Assembly: GCF_002807665.1 (NCBI RefSeq)
Contig: NZ_PEAY01000003.1
Coordinates: forward strand, 458,103 to 522,102
DNA: 64,000 nt
From: Neoalteromonas facilis
GTDB lineage: Bacteria > Pseudomonadota > Gammaproteobacteria > Enterobacterales > Alteromonadaceae
Direction of reading: 5' to 3'
Each line of letters starts with the position of its first letter. The first letter of the stretch is position 1. Made by a program: the position numbers and the translations under genes. The notes below the pieces were generated by a model. It searched no databases. It saw only the letters and a list, made by a program, of their open reading frames with translations, and had not been told where the DNA came from. This document shows positions 33,468 through 43,008 of this stretch, one piece after another.

Positions 33468-36224
33468 TTATAAACCGTCCAAAAGTTTTTGTTTTTGCTG
33501 TTTGATCTGAGCATTGGTATTTTCAGGGATCAAATTTAATAGCTCTCGTGCCTGTTCTTTGTCTCCAGAATCAATGAGTGCACTGGCATAGTGAAGTGCA
33601 ATCCCAGCCGTAGGGGAAATGCGATAGGCTTTAGCAAACAAATCAAGCGCTTCTTGCTGATTACCCTTGGCCTTTTCAATCACGGCCGCAGTATCCAGAA
33701 TAAACGGCACATCATTGCGAATGGATAATCCGCTATTGATCATTTCACTGGCTTCTTCTAGTAAGTTCTGTTCGTACAGAAGCCAAGATAAGTTGTTAAT
33801 GACCAATAGGTCGTTAGGGTTCACTTTGTTAAGTAGTGTGTAATGTTCTATCGCAGTTTCAGGCTGTGTTGTAAATAGCGCATCTGCGAGCATTTTGCGG
33901 CTAAAGTAATCTCGCGGATAGTCGGTTATACGCTGCTGCAAAAAGTCTAGCATGCTTGGTTTATCACGACGTTGCTGATAGTTAGCAACAATCCCTTTTA
34001 CCGCGAATTTAGTGGGGTGTTTTTCATAAAATTTCAGCAGGCGGCTGAGAGTGCTGTCATCCGCTTTGTTCCCGATCAACTCAAAAAAAGCTTCAATGCC
34101 TTCGTAGGCGGTAGCGGTTGATTCGGTTTTCTCGACTTCCTTTAGTTTTGAACGCGCAATGGCTATGTTGCCAGATTCGATTTCAAATTGAACCTCCAAC
34201 AGTTTCAGAGTGTTTGAACGAGGCAAAGCTGCTAATGCTTCACTCAATGCAACTCGAACCTCATCATCTTTTGCATATAACTGTAGAAAAGCCACTCTGT
34301 AAATTTGTGCGTATTCATTAAACGGAGTCGTATCAACCCAATTTTTCAGCACTTCTTCGGCGTTGTCCCATTGGTCCATCTTTAAATAGGTTTCAACCAG
34401 CAGCAGCCAATAGTTGTTGGGTAGAGATTTATTAATGTCTATCTTCAGTAGAGTCTGTTGTGCCTCAGACAGCATGCCTCTTGAATAGTAAATGCTCGCA
34501 AGCAGAAACTTATGCTCTTCAGAATCAGTGACAATTGTGTTCGCTCTTTCTACTGCTCTGAGTGCTTTGTCGTTTTCACCAGCATCAACGAGATATTGAT
34601 AATAAACGGCTAAGCCATGAAAGTAACTTGGACGTTGTATGACTAGCGGCTCAATGGTGTTGGCTGCAGATGCATAGTCTTGCTGTTCAGCATATATGCC
34701 CGCTTTATGGATGAGCGATGGGGGATTGATAGGATCGATTTGAAGCGCTCTGTCGTAGGCTTTACTGGCTTCTTCAACGTTTTTCATACCCAAGTGGCCG
34801 CTTGCCAACATGTTATAGCCGACAACAGAGTTAGGCTCTTTATTGAGCAAATCAGTTGCAAATTCAATCAGAGATGTAAAGTCTTGTGTGCGAAGATAAG
34901 CATCGAATAATGCTACTTGAGCACTTTCCAATTCCGGCGCTTTAACTAACGCGGCTTTCAGATCTTCTATTCCACTAAGGTCATTGAGTTGAAGCCTTAG
35001 CATGCCTTTACGAGTTAAGTTCTCCTCGGAAAGATTGTCGAATGTATTTAGTATGTTGAGCGCTTCTTCTGCCCCCTGTGTTTCACCTGATTGTGCGAAT
35101 GATAAGCCGGTCATAGACACGATATTGGCATCTGAGGTGTCAAATTGAGTCCCGCTAAACACCTCCGCTGCTTCATTGCTGAAACCTAGTTGGGTTTGTG
35201 TTACGAACAATAACTTGCGCGCAGGGTGCTCTGCGGAGAGATAGGGCTCTGCACTTTTAAGCGAACGATAGGCTTGCTCGTACAGTCCTAACTCATGCGC
35301 GCTAATACCATTAATACTCAGTGATATAGGGGTTCTGAGTCCACTTTGTATGGCATCGTCTGTATGGCGCTTTGCGGTTTCGTAATCTTCCTTTACATAC
35401 GCCAGAACACCTTTAAGTTGACTTATGATCGGATGTTTTCCAAAACTTTGCGCCAACTCATTCACCAGTGGTGTCGCTTCATCAAATTGATTATTTTGAA
35501 TGAGACTATTCACGTAAATCAGTTTGGCTTCTTGAGATTGCGGTTTAAGCTCATAGTAGGTTTTATATGCGACTAAAGACTCTTCTGATCTACCCAAATG
35601 GCTGAGTACTTGCCCTTTCATTAAGTACGCTTCTGCAAAATCAGGGTTTATGCCGATTGATTCTTCAATTGCAGTTAAAGCACTTTCCCAATCATCTTCA
35701 CTCGATGCGATGTAAGCTCTCCCAAGGTAAGCAAATTGAGAGTCTGAGGCAGAATCGATAGCATCGTTGAGGTAAGAACGCGCTTCTTCTATCTTTTCAG
35801 ATTGCAACGCAGCAATGCCCTTAAGTACATATACTTCAGCTAGCGCCGCAGGCGACAAAGCAATTTCACGTGGGTTAAACGCTAAAATATCGTCATACTC
35901 ATTTGCCCGCAGTTTTGCTTGTAGCAAATCGATGTGAACATCAGAAGTATCAACCCCTAGTGCAATGGCTCGCTCAAGCTCTTTTATAGCTGCTGAGAAG
36001 TTACCTTGCTCAAGTAGCACTGAGCCCAGCATACGGCGCACTTCCGCATCGTTTGCATTGTCACTCAAAAGTGATTTTAGTTTAATTTCGGCTTCATTAA
36101 ATTGTTTGGCGCTTAACGCTTGCTGGACCTGAGCAAGTGTTTGGGTTCTGTCTAGCGTGGGTTGACACGCATAAAGCGCTGGCAATAAACAGCATGCGAG
36201 GGCAAGAGTCTTAACGTTGTGCAT
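33468..36224 (-). CDS. prsT: PEP-CTERM system TPR-repeat lipoprotein PrsT
   Basis: A 918-residue lipoprotein (signal peptide with cysteine near residue 20 in ALYACQP) made almost entirely of tetratricopeptide repeats. Its size and place in the exosortase locus fit the PrsT family; such proteins are believed to be periplasmic or outer-membrane scaffolds for polymer assembly, comparable to TPR proteins of alginate and cellulose export, but direct evidence is thin. The gene is on its own, convergent with the sugar transferase and divergent from the deacetylase at 36261, with a gap of only 36 bases that must hold both starts. Confidence 0.9.
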   Translation of the reverse strand: MHNVKTLALACCLLPALYACQPTLDRTQTLAQVQQALSAKQFNEAEIKLKSLLSDNANDAEVRRMLGSVLLEQGNFSAAIKELERAIALGVDTSDVHIDLLQAKLRANEYDDILAFNPREIALSPAALAEVYVLKGIAALQSEKIEEARSYLNDAIDSASDSQFAYLGRAYIASSEDDWESALTAIEESIGINPDFAEAYLMKGQVLSHLGRSEESLVAYKTYYELKPQSQEAKLIYVNSLIQNNQFDEATPLVNELAQSFGKHPIISQLKGVLAYVKEDYETAKRHTDDAIQSGLRTPISLSINGISAHELGLYEQAYRSLKSAEPYLSAEHPARKLLFVTQTQLGFSNEAAEVFSGTQFDTSDANIVSMTGLSFAQSGETQGAEEALNILNTFDNLSEENLTRKGMLRLQLNDLSGIEDLKAALVKAPELESAQVALFDAYLRTQDFTSLIEFATDLLNKEPNSVVGYNMLASGHLGMKNVEEASKAYDRALQIDPINPPSLIHKAGIYAEQQDYASAANTIEPLVIQRPSYFHGLAVYYQYLVDAGENDKALRAVERANTIVTDSEEHKFLLASIYYSRGMLSEAQQTLLKIDINKSLPNNYWLLLVETYLKMDQWDNAEEVLKNWVDTTPFNEYAQIYRVAFLQLYAKDDEVRVALSEALAALPRSNTLKLLEVQFEIESGNIAIARSKLKEVEKTESTATAYEGIEAFFELIGNKADDSTLSRLLKFYEKHPTKFAVKGIVANYQQRRDKPSMLDFLQQRITDYPRDYFSRKMLADALFTTQPETAIEHYTLLNKVNPNDLLVINNLSWLLYEQNLLEEASEMINSGLSIRNDVPFILDTAAVIEKAKGNQQEALDLFAKAYRISPTAGIALHYASALIDSGDKEQARELLNLIPENTNAQIKQQKQKLLDGL

Positions 36225-36260
36225 ATCGTTTTCCTTTAGTTAGCCTGCACTACTCGGCGC

Positions 36261-37214
36261 TTGGCTAAAATTCCTATTGATGTAATACTACAGCAAAATA
36301 AACCTATTCTTGAACGGATTTTTTCAGCTTTGAAATCTTTATGTGCAATGACCGTGGATGTGGAAGAGTATTTCCAGGTCGAAGCCTTCGCTGATACTGT
36401 ATCTATATCTTCATGGAAAGATCAAACATCACGTATTGAGCATCAAATGGATGTTTTGTTGGGTGTATTTGACCAATTTAATGTTAAGGCTACATTTTTC
36501 ACATTAGGATGGGTTGCAAAAGTGTGTCCTCAAATTATCAAACGAATTGTTGAACAGGGGCATGAGTTAGCGAGTCACGGCTTTATGCATCAGCATATTA
36601 CTCGCCAATCGCGGCAAGAATTTGCAGACGATATTCGTAGAGCGAAGGACATCCTGGAGCAAGTGAGCGGAAAAGAAATAGTAGGTTTTAGAGCTCCCTG
36701 TTTTTCTATTCGTCATGATAACGAGTGGGCGCATGATGAAATCGCTGCCGCTGGCTACACATATAGCTCAAGTTCGTATCCGATTAATCACGATTTGTAT
36801 GGTGTGCCTAATGCACCTGCAACACCCTATAAATTAGCAAACGGTTTACTAGAAATACCCGTTACGACCTGTAATTGGATGGGAAAAACATTACCGGCTG
36901 GCGGAGGTGGTTACTTTCGCTTGTTACCTTATGGTTTATTCCATTATTTGTTCAACAAGGGTCTTCGCGAACATGGAACAGCGAATTTCTATACTCATCC
37001 TTGGGAGTTTGATCCTGAGCAGCCTAGGCTTCCTGGTGGTTTTAAATCTCAATTCAGGCACCATGTAAATCAGAAATATGCGGCCAATAAGCTGAGTAAA
37101 CTTTGTCGAGATTTTAATTGGCAAACGATGCGAGATTGTTACCTTGGCTCTGACGTTGAATACCCTGTGTACAGTGATTGGTTATTAGCAGCCAACGTTA
37201 ATTCTTCTTCATAG
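36261..37214 (+). CDS. XrtA-system polysaccharide deacetylase (NodB domain)
   Basis: A NodB-fold carbohydrate esterase: MTVDVEEYFQVEAF carries the catalytic/metal aspartate, ASHGFMHQHIT the metal histidines, VGFRAPCFS and YSSSSYPINHD later motifs, and FYTHPWEFD the C-terminal histidine region, the typical exosortase-locus form. It should remove acetyl groups from N-acetylated sugars of the polymer in the periplasm or during assembly; no signal peptide is visible. The start is uncertain: the listed frame starts at TTG, but family proteins begin near the ATG at 36348, and neither has a clear ribosome-binding site. Four bases separate it from the next gene. Confidence 0.87.
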   Translation: MAKIPIDVILQQNKPILERIFSALKSLCAMTVDVEEYFQVEAFADTVSISSWKDQTSRIEHQMDVLLGVFDQFNVKATFFTLGWVAKVCPQIIKRIVEQGHELASHGFMHQHITRQSRQEFADDIRRAKDILEQVSGKEIVGFRAPCFSIRHDNEWAHDEIAAAGYTYSSSSYPINHDLYGVPNAPATPYKLANGLLEIPVTTCNWMGKTLPAGGGGYFRLLPYGLFHYLFNKGLREHGTANFYTHPWEFDPEQPRLPGGFKSQFRHHVNQKYAANKLSKLCRDFNWQTMRDCYLGSDVEYPVYSDWLLAANVNSSS

Positions 37215-37218
37215 TAAG

Positions 37219-39474
37219 ATGAAGATCGCAGTCATAGAAAGCATCACTGCGTTAGCTGGTTGGAACAGTGAATGGGATCGAATTTTCTTAAGTTGTAGTA
37301 ATAGTGTTTTCATTTCTTATGAATGGGTAGCTTTTCATTTAAATAGAGAGCAAACCGGTTTTATCTTAGTTATTCATGATGGCGAGCGTTTGCAGGCGGC
37401 AGTTCCCTTGCGGAAAAGACTGCTGAGTCATAAACAAGGTCTTCGTTTCCCGACGTTAGAGCACTTATGTCAAGCACATACTGATTTTCACGAGATTTTA
37501 ATTGATAAGGATGTCAAACTGCAGAGTATTGCTTCAAAGCTTGCCGAGTTTTTGCAGCAAAATTTTAAGCATCATTTAATTAAGTTAGATCTCCCTCCTC
37601 AAAAATCATCAACCGAGTTGTTATTGAACTTGCTTTCGGTTGATTATGATGTGGCCAATTCAGGCGTTCAATATGTATTTGAGCATCACCGTAAAGAGCC
37701 TAATTTTGACAAAAAGTTGCTGAGTGATATTCGCAGGAGAGATAAAAAACTAGCGCAGGAACATACTGTTAATTTTAGTATGCAAGAAACCATGTCGGAT
37801 GACGTAATCAATGAAATTTTAGACTTGCATAAAAAGTATCACGGTGAATCTAGCCTTAACAGTTGTGCCTCTCGTCCGATTATTTTAGCTATGTTTAATT
37901 CCCTTTCGGATAAGGTCGTGTGCTCTACATTAAGAGTTGATGGTACCCTCGCGGCGTGTGCCATAAGCTTTATTCAAGGGCAACAACTACAATATTTTGC
38001 CCCCGCGATTAACACAGATTTTCGCTCAAAGGGGGTTGGCTTAATTTTATTGAGTAAAGTCCAGAGCGGGTTACAACAACTAAATTTAAATACGTTAAGT
38101 TTTTTGCGCGGAGAGGAGGGGTATAAAATTAGGGTAGCTAGTTGTGCCAGTGCAATTAGTCCTGTTTTGGCAATCCCTCACAGTTATGGACGTTTTAGCC
38201 GCACTTTAATTCGTAAGTGGCTTGCGCGAAAAAATAATGACCTTCAAGCAAAACGCTTGCGTCTCAGTCAAAGTGTTAGAAGAGACTTAAGTGGTGGTAA
38301 AGCAATTGTTCTAGCAAATGGATTAAACGGCCTTGGCGTAGTTCGAGCGCTTACAGCAGCTGGAATCGACGTTGTGGCTATATGTCCTTCACAAAATGAT
38401 TTAAGCGCGCATAGCAATCAGCCTGTTGAAATTCATACGGTAATGGATTCAGATAGTTGGGAATCTGAAGTGTTGGCTATAATTCATCAAGTATCTCGTT
38501 CGTGCACTTTTACGATCCCCATTTTTACTTGTTCAGATAAAGCTGCAAATTTCGTTGAACATCGTTACAACGATTTCCCCACCAATGTTCGTGCAATTTT
38601 CCCTGAGGGTAATTTGACGCACATTCTAAATGACAAACAGATGGAATTATCTTTAGTCTACCAAGCGAAGGTCCCCATACCGAATTCAGTGTGGGAAATA
38701 AACGGCAGCAGGCCATTTGATGCTCTTAAACTGCCGATAATCATTAAGCCAAAGGACTTTAATGGCTACAAAGTGTTAAAGGCAAAAAACCTAATTGTAA
38801 TTAAAATTAATGAGTTAGATACATTTTACAAAAAATATGCGAACGAATTAGACCAGTTTGTAGCGCAAGAACTGATTGAAGGAGAGGATGAAAACCTCTG
38901 GGTGTGCAATGCTACTTTTGATGAGAATCATAATATGATATGCGCATTTACATTCAGGCGGATGGGAACGAGTCCTTCTCATTTTGGCGTGACATCATTG
39001 GCCTTAAGTGAACACAATCAGGAACTTAAAGATCTAGTAAAGCTGTTAGGTAAAGAAATGCAGTATCGAGGGCCAGGGATGTGGGAGTTTAAGTATTGTA
39101 AGAAACATCAACAATATCTGTATATAGAAACGAATCCTAGGTTAGGAATGTGTAATTGGTTTGACTCTCGGTGCAATGTCAATAACGTACTTGCCACATA
39201 TGAGCTTGCATTGGGCAAAAAGGTTAATCCTCTGGTTTGGCAACAATCTACGGGTATTTACTTTGTCAATGCAATGGGGGATTTTATGGCTCGTTTGGAA
39301 GACAAGGAACCTTCATATTCAATATTTGCGCGAATGGGTAGGATACTGCCTGGACCAATAGTGTGGTCTACATGGCATGCGAAGGATAAAGGGCCAACAT
39401 TTTTTATAATTAAACTGCAGTTAAAAATGTTTTTGTTCCGCGTAATCAAGAAGCTAAATTTATTTAAAAGGTAA
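37219..39474 (+). CDS. Fusion of GNAT/FemAB-like acyltransferase and ATP-grasp ligase
   Basis: A 751-residue two-part protein. Residues about 1-330 are a GNAT fold of the FemAB-like type (NSVFISYEWVAFH near the start, RSKGVGLILLSKVQ near 270, LSFLRGEEGYKIR near 295), known in cellulose and exopolysaccharide loci. From about residue 355 (KAIVLANGLNGLGVVRAL) a pre-ATP-grasp Rossmann domain starts, followed by the ATP-grasp proper with LPIIIKPKDFNGYKV, VAQELIEGEDENLW, and the metal-binding YIETNPRLGMCNW. The pair suggests an ATP-driven carboxylate-amine ligation joined to an acyl or aminoacyl transfer onto the polymer. It directly follows the deacetylase and so may act on amines it exposes. Domain calls firm; chemistry inferred. 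Confidence 0.8.
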   Translation: MKIAVIESITALAGWNSEWDRIFLSCSNSVFISYEWVAFHLNREQTGFILVIHDGERLQAAVPLRKRLLSHKQGLRFPTLEHLCQAHTDFHEILIDKDVKLQSIASKLAEFLQQNFKHHLIKLDLPPQKSSTELLLNLLSVDYDVANSGVQYVFEHHRKEPNFDKKLLSDIRRRDKKLAQEHTVNFSMQETMSDDVINEILDLHKKYHGESSLNSCASRPIILAMFNSLSDKVVCSTLRVDGTLAACAISFIQGQQLQYFAPAINTDFRSKGVGLILLSKVQSGLQQLNLNTLSFLRGEEGYKIRVASCASAISPVLAIPHSYGRFSRTLIRKWLARKNNDLQAKRLRLSQSVRRDLSGGKAIVLANGLNGLGVVRALTAAGIDVVAICPSQNDLSAHSNQPVEIHTVMDSDSWESEVLAIIHQVSRSCTFTIPIFTCSDKAANFVEHRYNDFPTNVRAIFPEGNLTHILNDKQMELSLVYQAKVPIPNSVWEINGSRPFDALKLPIIIKPKDFNGYKVLKAKNLIVIKINELDTFYKKYANELDQFVAQELIEGEDENLWVCNATFDENHNMICAFTFRRMGTSPSHFGVTSLALSEHNQELKDLVKLLGKEMQYRGPGMWEFKYCKKHQQYLYIETNPRLGMCNWFDSRCNVNNVLATYELALGKKVNPLVWQQSTGIYFVNAMGDFMARLEDKEPSYSIFARMGRILPGPIVWSTWHAKDKGPTFFIIKLQLKMFLFRVIKKLNLFKR

Positions 39475-39489
39475 GACTTACTTTCTTGC

Positions 39490-40485
39490 TTACTTTAGTT
39501 TTTCTTTAATGGCTTCTATCGCACCTATATACTGCAAGAAGTCTTCAAAATGGGTAGGAAATGAGAACCGTGGAATGCTGTATTGATTACAGTTAGGTGA
39601 CCAATACCCAGGAACAGTTGATACTGCTGCAGACAAACCGAGTTCAGCACACATTTGTTCGTCCCGTTCAGTAAAATCACCTTGTCTCCCTGTCGGATAA
39701 GCAAACACGGGAGATACAGAAGTCACTTTTTCTTTCAGTAATGAATAACTATCGTTAATCTCACGTCTCGCTTCTTCCATTGTTAGCATGGATAAAATCC
39801 GATGACTTTGAGTGTGAGGAGCAACAAAATGGCCAGCGCTGATAAATTGATTGATGTCATTCCATGAAGCAGGCAAAAAGGAGCTTGGGGGGCCAACAGG
39901 CACATCAACTTCTAGAGATGGGTAAAGAGTATCTTTTATCCAATTATATATAGTCGATTGAGGTTGCCTTTTAAGTTTGTCTCTGAGAAATGTTTTTAGA
40001 TACAGAAATGAACTATTTTGTTGTTCTAACATCAGCTCAGAGGTATCAGGAAGGAAAAGAGTACATTTTTGTAGGTGGCTACTTGAGAGCGCAAATTTAA
40101 CCTGATCATCCCAAGGCCATAAGCCCTTATCGATAAAGTCAGTGATAACAAAACAGGTAAGTGGAATATCAAATTCGCCAAATACACTAGCCGTATCAAC
40201 GATATTGTCTTTGAAACCATCATCGATTGTGAAGACTATACTCCTGGGAGGGATGTCAAGGTTGTTATTAGCCATGTTTATCAATGATTCAAGACTAATC
40301 GGATTGTAATGTTCTTTTCTTAAATGAGCCAAACATTGACGCAAAAAGTTAAGGTCGTGGCCGTCTGGGGATAACGCGCTTCTAGTTCTATGCAACATCA
40401 GCACAGGTACAAAATCCCCAAGGAATGTCCTATATATCGAATAGGGTACCTTATTGAGCAATTGTGCAACTGTAGCTTTGATCAC
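39490..40485 (-). CDS. Polysaccharide deacetylase family protein
   Basis: A 331-residue NodB-type carbohydrate esterase: VPVLMLHRTR near the start, IVFTIDDGFKDN with the catalytic and metal aspartates, and PHTQSHRILSML with the metal histidines. It has no signal peptide. The frame extends upstream to 40548, but GTG at 40485 overlaps the stop of the preceding gene (GTGA) and has AAGGA five bases before it, so that start was chosen. Last gene of the minus operon GT2, DegT, FemAB, deacetylase. It is the second of three deacetylases in the locus and converges with the GNAT-ATP-grasp fusion gene. Confidence 0.85.
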   Translation of the reverse strand: MIKATVAQLLNKVPYSIYRTFLGDFVPVLMLHRTRSALSPDGHDLNFLRQCLAHLRKEHYNPISLESLINMANNNLDIPPRSIVFTIDDGFKDNIVDTASVFGEFDIPLTCFVITDFIDKGLWPWDDQVKFALSSSHLQKCTLFLPDTSELMLEQQNSSFLYLKTFLRDKLKRQPQSTIYNWIKDTLYPSLEVDVPVGPPSSFLPASWNDINQFISAGHFVAPHTQSHRILSMLTMEEARREINDSYSLLKEKVTSVSPVFAYPTGRQGDFTERDEQMCAELGLSAAVSTVPGYWSPNCNQYSIPRFSFPTHFEDFLQYIGAIEAIKEKLK

Positions 40486-41804
40486 ACTAAATCCTTCGCA
40501 ACCATGGGGCCTATAAGGTTCGTCACAAACAATGGCAAGCGCTGCCATATCGTTATTGCTAGTTTGAACTTGGGGTTATCTGGATTAAGACCTTCCGATA
40601 TCTTAAAACCATTTTTGTCAGTATCGTACCAATAGTGTTGGACTGGTTTTGCCCCCCACTGTTTTTTGAATTTAAACGTACCGGCATCCGCGGTTGAACG
40701 TCCAAAATCAAACCAACGACACTTTTTCTCTATGCAGCGTAACAAAATCTGCCGATACGTCCACATATTCATATCGTAAGCGTTGGCTTTTCTTAGCGTT
40801 GAGGCCCAAGGAATTTCTGCCATATCTTTATGGTAAATAAGAAAACCACAGGAAACAGGAGCACCATTGACATAACCTACACATAATTCTGAGTTTTCAG
40901 GAAATTGCCGTAGGTAATCGTTGAACCATTGTTTCGCGTAAACTGGCGTACCGAGATCACGCATATTTTGGCTAAACACTCGATAGAAATCGTTGAGAAG
41001 TTCACTAGACCCAAATTTTATCGTTGGCTTCATAACTTCAGCTTTCTTGGCTTGAGCCCTGACTTTTGCGCCTATTGAACGATTAAAACTTTCGATGTCA
41101 GTTTGCAAAACCCGTAGCATCGACACCTTCTTTTCTGATGCCGGCCAGTCTCCCAATTTTTGAGTGCTGCGAACTTGTATATTTTTGAGTTCTAACTCGT
41201 TGCACAGCACGGGCAATTGCTGCATTAAGCCCACACAGACATCTTTATAATGTGAAATCGAGCCACCATAATTTACATGAGGGATTGAAGTGGCAAATCG
41301 CCCAAAAATCGCGCTGTCGGTGATAAATAATGGGAGTCCACCCACAATCTCATTATTCTCATCAAATGCAAGCATTACCAACGGCTCTAGGGGCAAACTT
41401 TTCTGTAGTAGCGACATAAATGCTTTTGAATGATAAAAGCTTGCCGAATGGCGTTTAATGAAGGTCCACCAAGCGTCTGGTATGCTGTTCATTTCGTAAG
41501 ATTCAAAAAACAGCGGACAGTTTAGGGTTTGGGCGGCAGCGTTAAATTGTTCTGGCAATGGTGGATGAGCAGATGTAGAAGACTCTGACTTTGTCGGCTT
41601 ATCCTGATTTTTTAAATTTTTGAGTTTTGACTCCGCGTCTTTTAATGCTTCACTGATAGCCTGCATTTCACGTTTTAAGGATAGGAACTGTTCTGAATCA
41701 CGCGGAACGTTTTTGAATTGGCCAGCAATCTCACCTTTGTGGTTTTTAAGCTGTTTTATTTTTTTAGTCAGAATTTCGTTATCAGTTAGTTTGTTGTCGT
41801 TCAC
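40482..41804 (-). CDS. FemAB family XrtA/PEP-CTERM system-associated protein
   Basis: A 440-residue protein: a charged coiled-coil N-terminus (residues 1-75, many Lys/Glu), then a double GNAT fold of the FemAB type found in exosortase loci, with SIPHVNYGGSI, VRAQAKKAEVM, and WFDFGRSTADAGTFKFKKQWGAKP near the C-terminus. FemAB enzymes transfer amino acids from aminoacyl-tRNA to amino groups; the exosortase-linked group is presumed to acylate a sugar, but this is not proven. It is translationally coupled with the deacetylase downstream by a 4-base overlap and follows the aminotransferase by one base. Confidence 0.88.
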   Translation of the reverse strand: MNDNKLTDNEILTKKIKQLKNHKGEIAGQFKNVPRDSEQFLSLKREMQAISEALKDAESKLKNLKNQDKPTKSESSTSAHPPLPEQFNAAAQTLNCPLFFESYEMNSIPDAWWTFIKRHSASFYHSKAFMSLLQKSLPLEPLVMLAFDENNEIVGGLPLFITDSAIFGRFATSIPHVNYGGSISHYKDVCVGLMQQLPVLCNELELKNIQVRSTQKLGDWPASEKKVSMLRVLQTDIESFNRSIGAKVRAQAKKAEVMKPTIKFGSSELLNDFYRVFSQNMRDLGTPVYAKQWFNDYLRQFPENSELCVGYVNGAPVSCGFLIYHKDMAEIPWASTLRKANAYDMNMWTYRQILLRCIEKKCRWFDFGRSTADAGTFKFKKQWGAKPVQHYWYDTDKNGFKISEGLNPDNPKFKLAITIWQRLPLFVTNLIGPMVAKDLV

Positions 41805-41805
41805 T

Positions 41806-43008
41806 TCAATTCACACTCATGCTGGTGGGCAATACGTTGTCCAAATTCGAAATCATGACGTCTACGTGGTTAGTGCTTATCCCTGGGTGGACAGGTAGTG
41901 TTAGCATTTTGTCAGCAAGCACTTTTGCATGTTTAATTTCCGCATATCGTTTAACTTTACTATCTACGTCGTCTATCTCGGGGAGCAATGCATTATAAAA
42001 CGGTGAAGCTCCAATTCCTGCCAGACTTAACTTTCGTATCAATGCATCCCGCTCTGTTTTTGAGAAGCACAATAACGGGTAACGCAATAGTCGATTGTGT
42101 GTTTGCTCTGCCATTTTATTGTCGGGCTTTAACTTTCTCAATTTAACTTCAGCTTTCGGCTCATGGGCTAAGTACGCCTTGATAGCACTGACTAGTAATT
42201 GCTTTTGGTCATTTCCGAGAGCCTCTATAGACATTAACGGATGAAATTTTGTTTCACCTATAGATAAAAACGGTAATCTGGCCACTGCACCGTATATTAA
42301 TGGACTACAGAGGAAGTTGAACAGCGAAGCTTTTAGTCGATACTTTAGACTGATATTGTCCGTAGAAGCTTTTTTCGCAATTTGGACATGACCTAAAGCA
42401 TCCGTCAGCGATTCGAATACAGTAGTTAAAGAACTATTGTGTAAAAACAGAGCACCACCACCGAGAAGGTTTACCGGTTTACCTCTGCCAAACGACACGA
42501 TCGACATGTCGATGGGCTCAAAACTGTCATCAAAAAAGCGGGTTTGGCCGCTATTTTCAATAACCGGTTTCGCCGTTGAGCTTGGCAGCCATTGCGCATT
42601 GTCTTCAATAATGATGAGCTCATTGCCAACAGTATTTCTCAGCGCATTAATCGGCATTCTAATACCCAACAGGGTAGGGCATACAATGGCCAATGTGTTT
42701 TCATTTAAACTGCTGTTAAGCGCTTCTTCGCAGTAGCTATAAGGACAGGCGAAGACATCTACGACGACCGCAACCAATCCCGCATATTCTATTGCGGCAA
42801 CCAAGTCAGGGCACCCATAGGCAGGAATAATAACCTCATTCTTATCGGCTTTGTGACGCTTTGCTACCAACAGCGCCAGCGCAAGTGCAGCAGTGCCAGA
42901 TTGCACTAAAGTATATTGAGTACCGCCGACAAGGCAATCAAATGACTCATGAGTTGTGCGCTTAAGCGTTGCAGGCGTGCCAACCGGCGGTGTTAAAGAT
43001 AGACTCAT
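41806..43008 (-). CDS. DegT/DnrJ/EryC1-type sugar aminotransferase
   Basis: A 400-residue PLP-dependent aminotransferase: PPVGTPATLKR near the start, QSGTAALALALLV for the phosphate-binding loop, VIIPAYGCPDLVAAIEYAG, the IEDNAQ aspartate region, and VSFGRGKPVNLLGGGAL, whose lysine should bind PLP. It would place an amino group on a nucleotide-activated keto sugar, giving the amino sugar that deacetylases and acyltransferases of this locus could act on. The frame opens a few codons earlier, but ATG at 43008 overlaps the previous stop as ATGA, so this start was taken. Second gene in the minus operon. Confidence 0.87.
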   Translation of the reverse strand: MSLSLTPPVGTPATLKRTTHESFDCLVGGTQYTLVQSGTAALALALLVAKRHKADKNEVIIPAYGCPDLVAAIEYAGLVAVVVDVFACPYSYCEEALNSSLNENTLAIVCPTLLGIRMPINALRNTVGNELIIIEDNAQWLPSSTAKPVIENSGQTRFFDDSFEPIDMSIVSFGRGKPVNLLGGGALFLHNSSLTTVFESLTDALGHVQIAKKASTDNISLKYRLKASLFNFLCSPLIYGAVARLPFLSIGETKFHPLMSIEALGNDQKQLLVSAIKAYLAHEPKAEVKLRKLKPDNKMAEQTHNRLLRYPLLCFSKTERDALIRKLSLAGIGASPFYNALLPEIDDVDSKVKRYAEIKHAKVLADKMLTLPVHPGISTNHVDVMISNLDNVLPTSMSVN

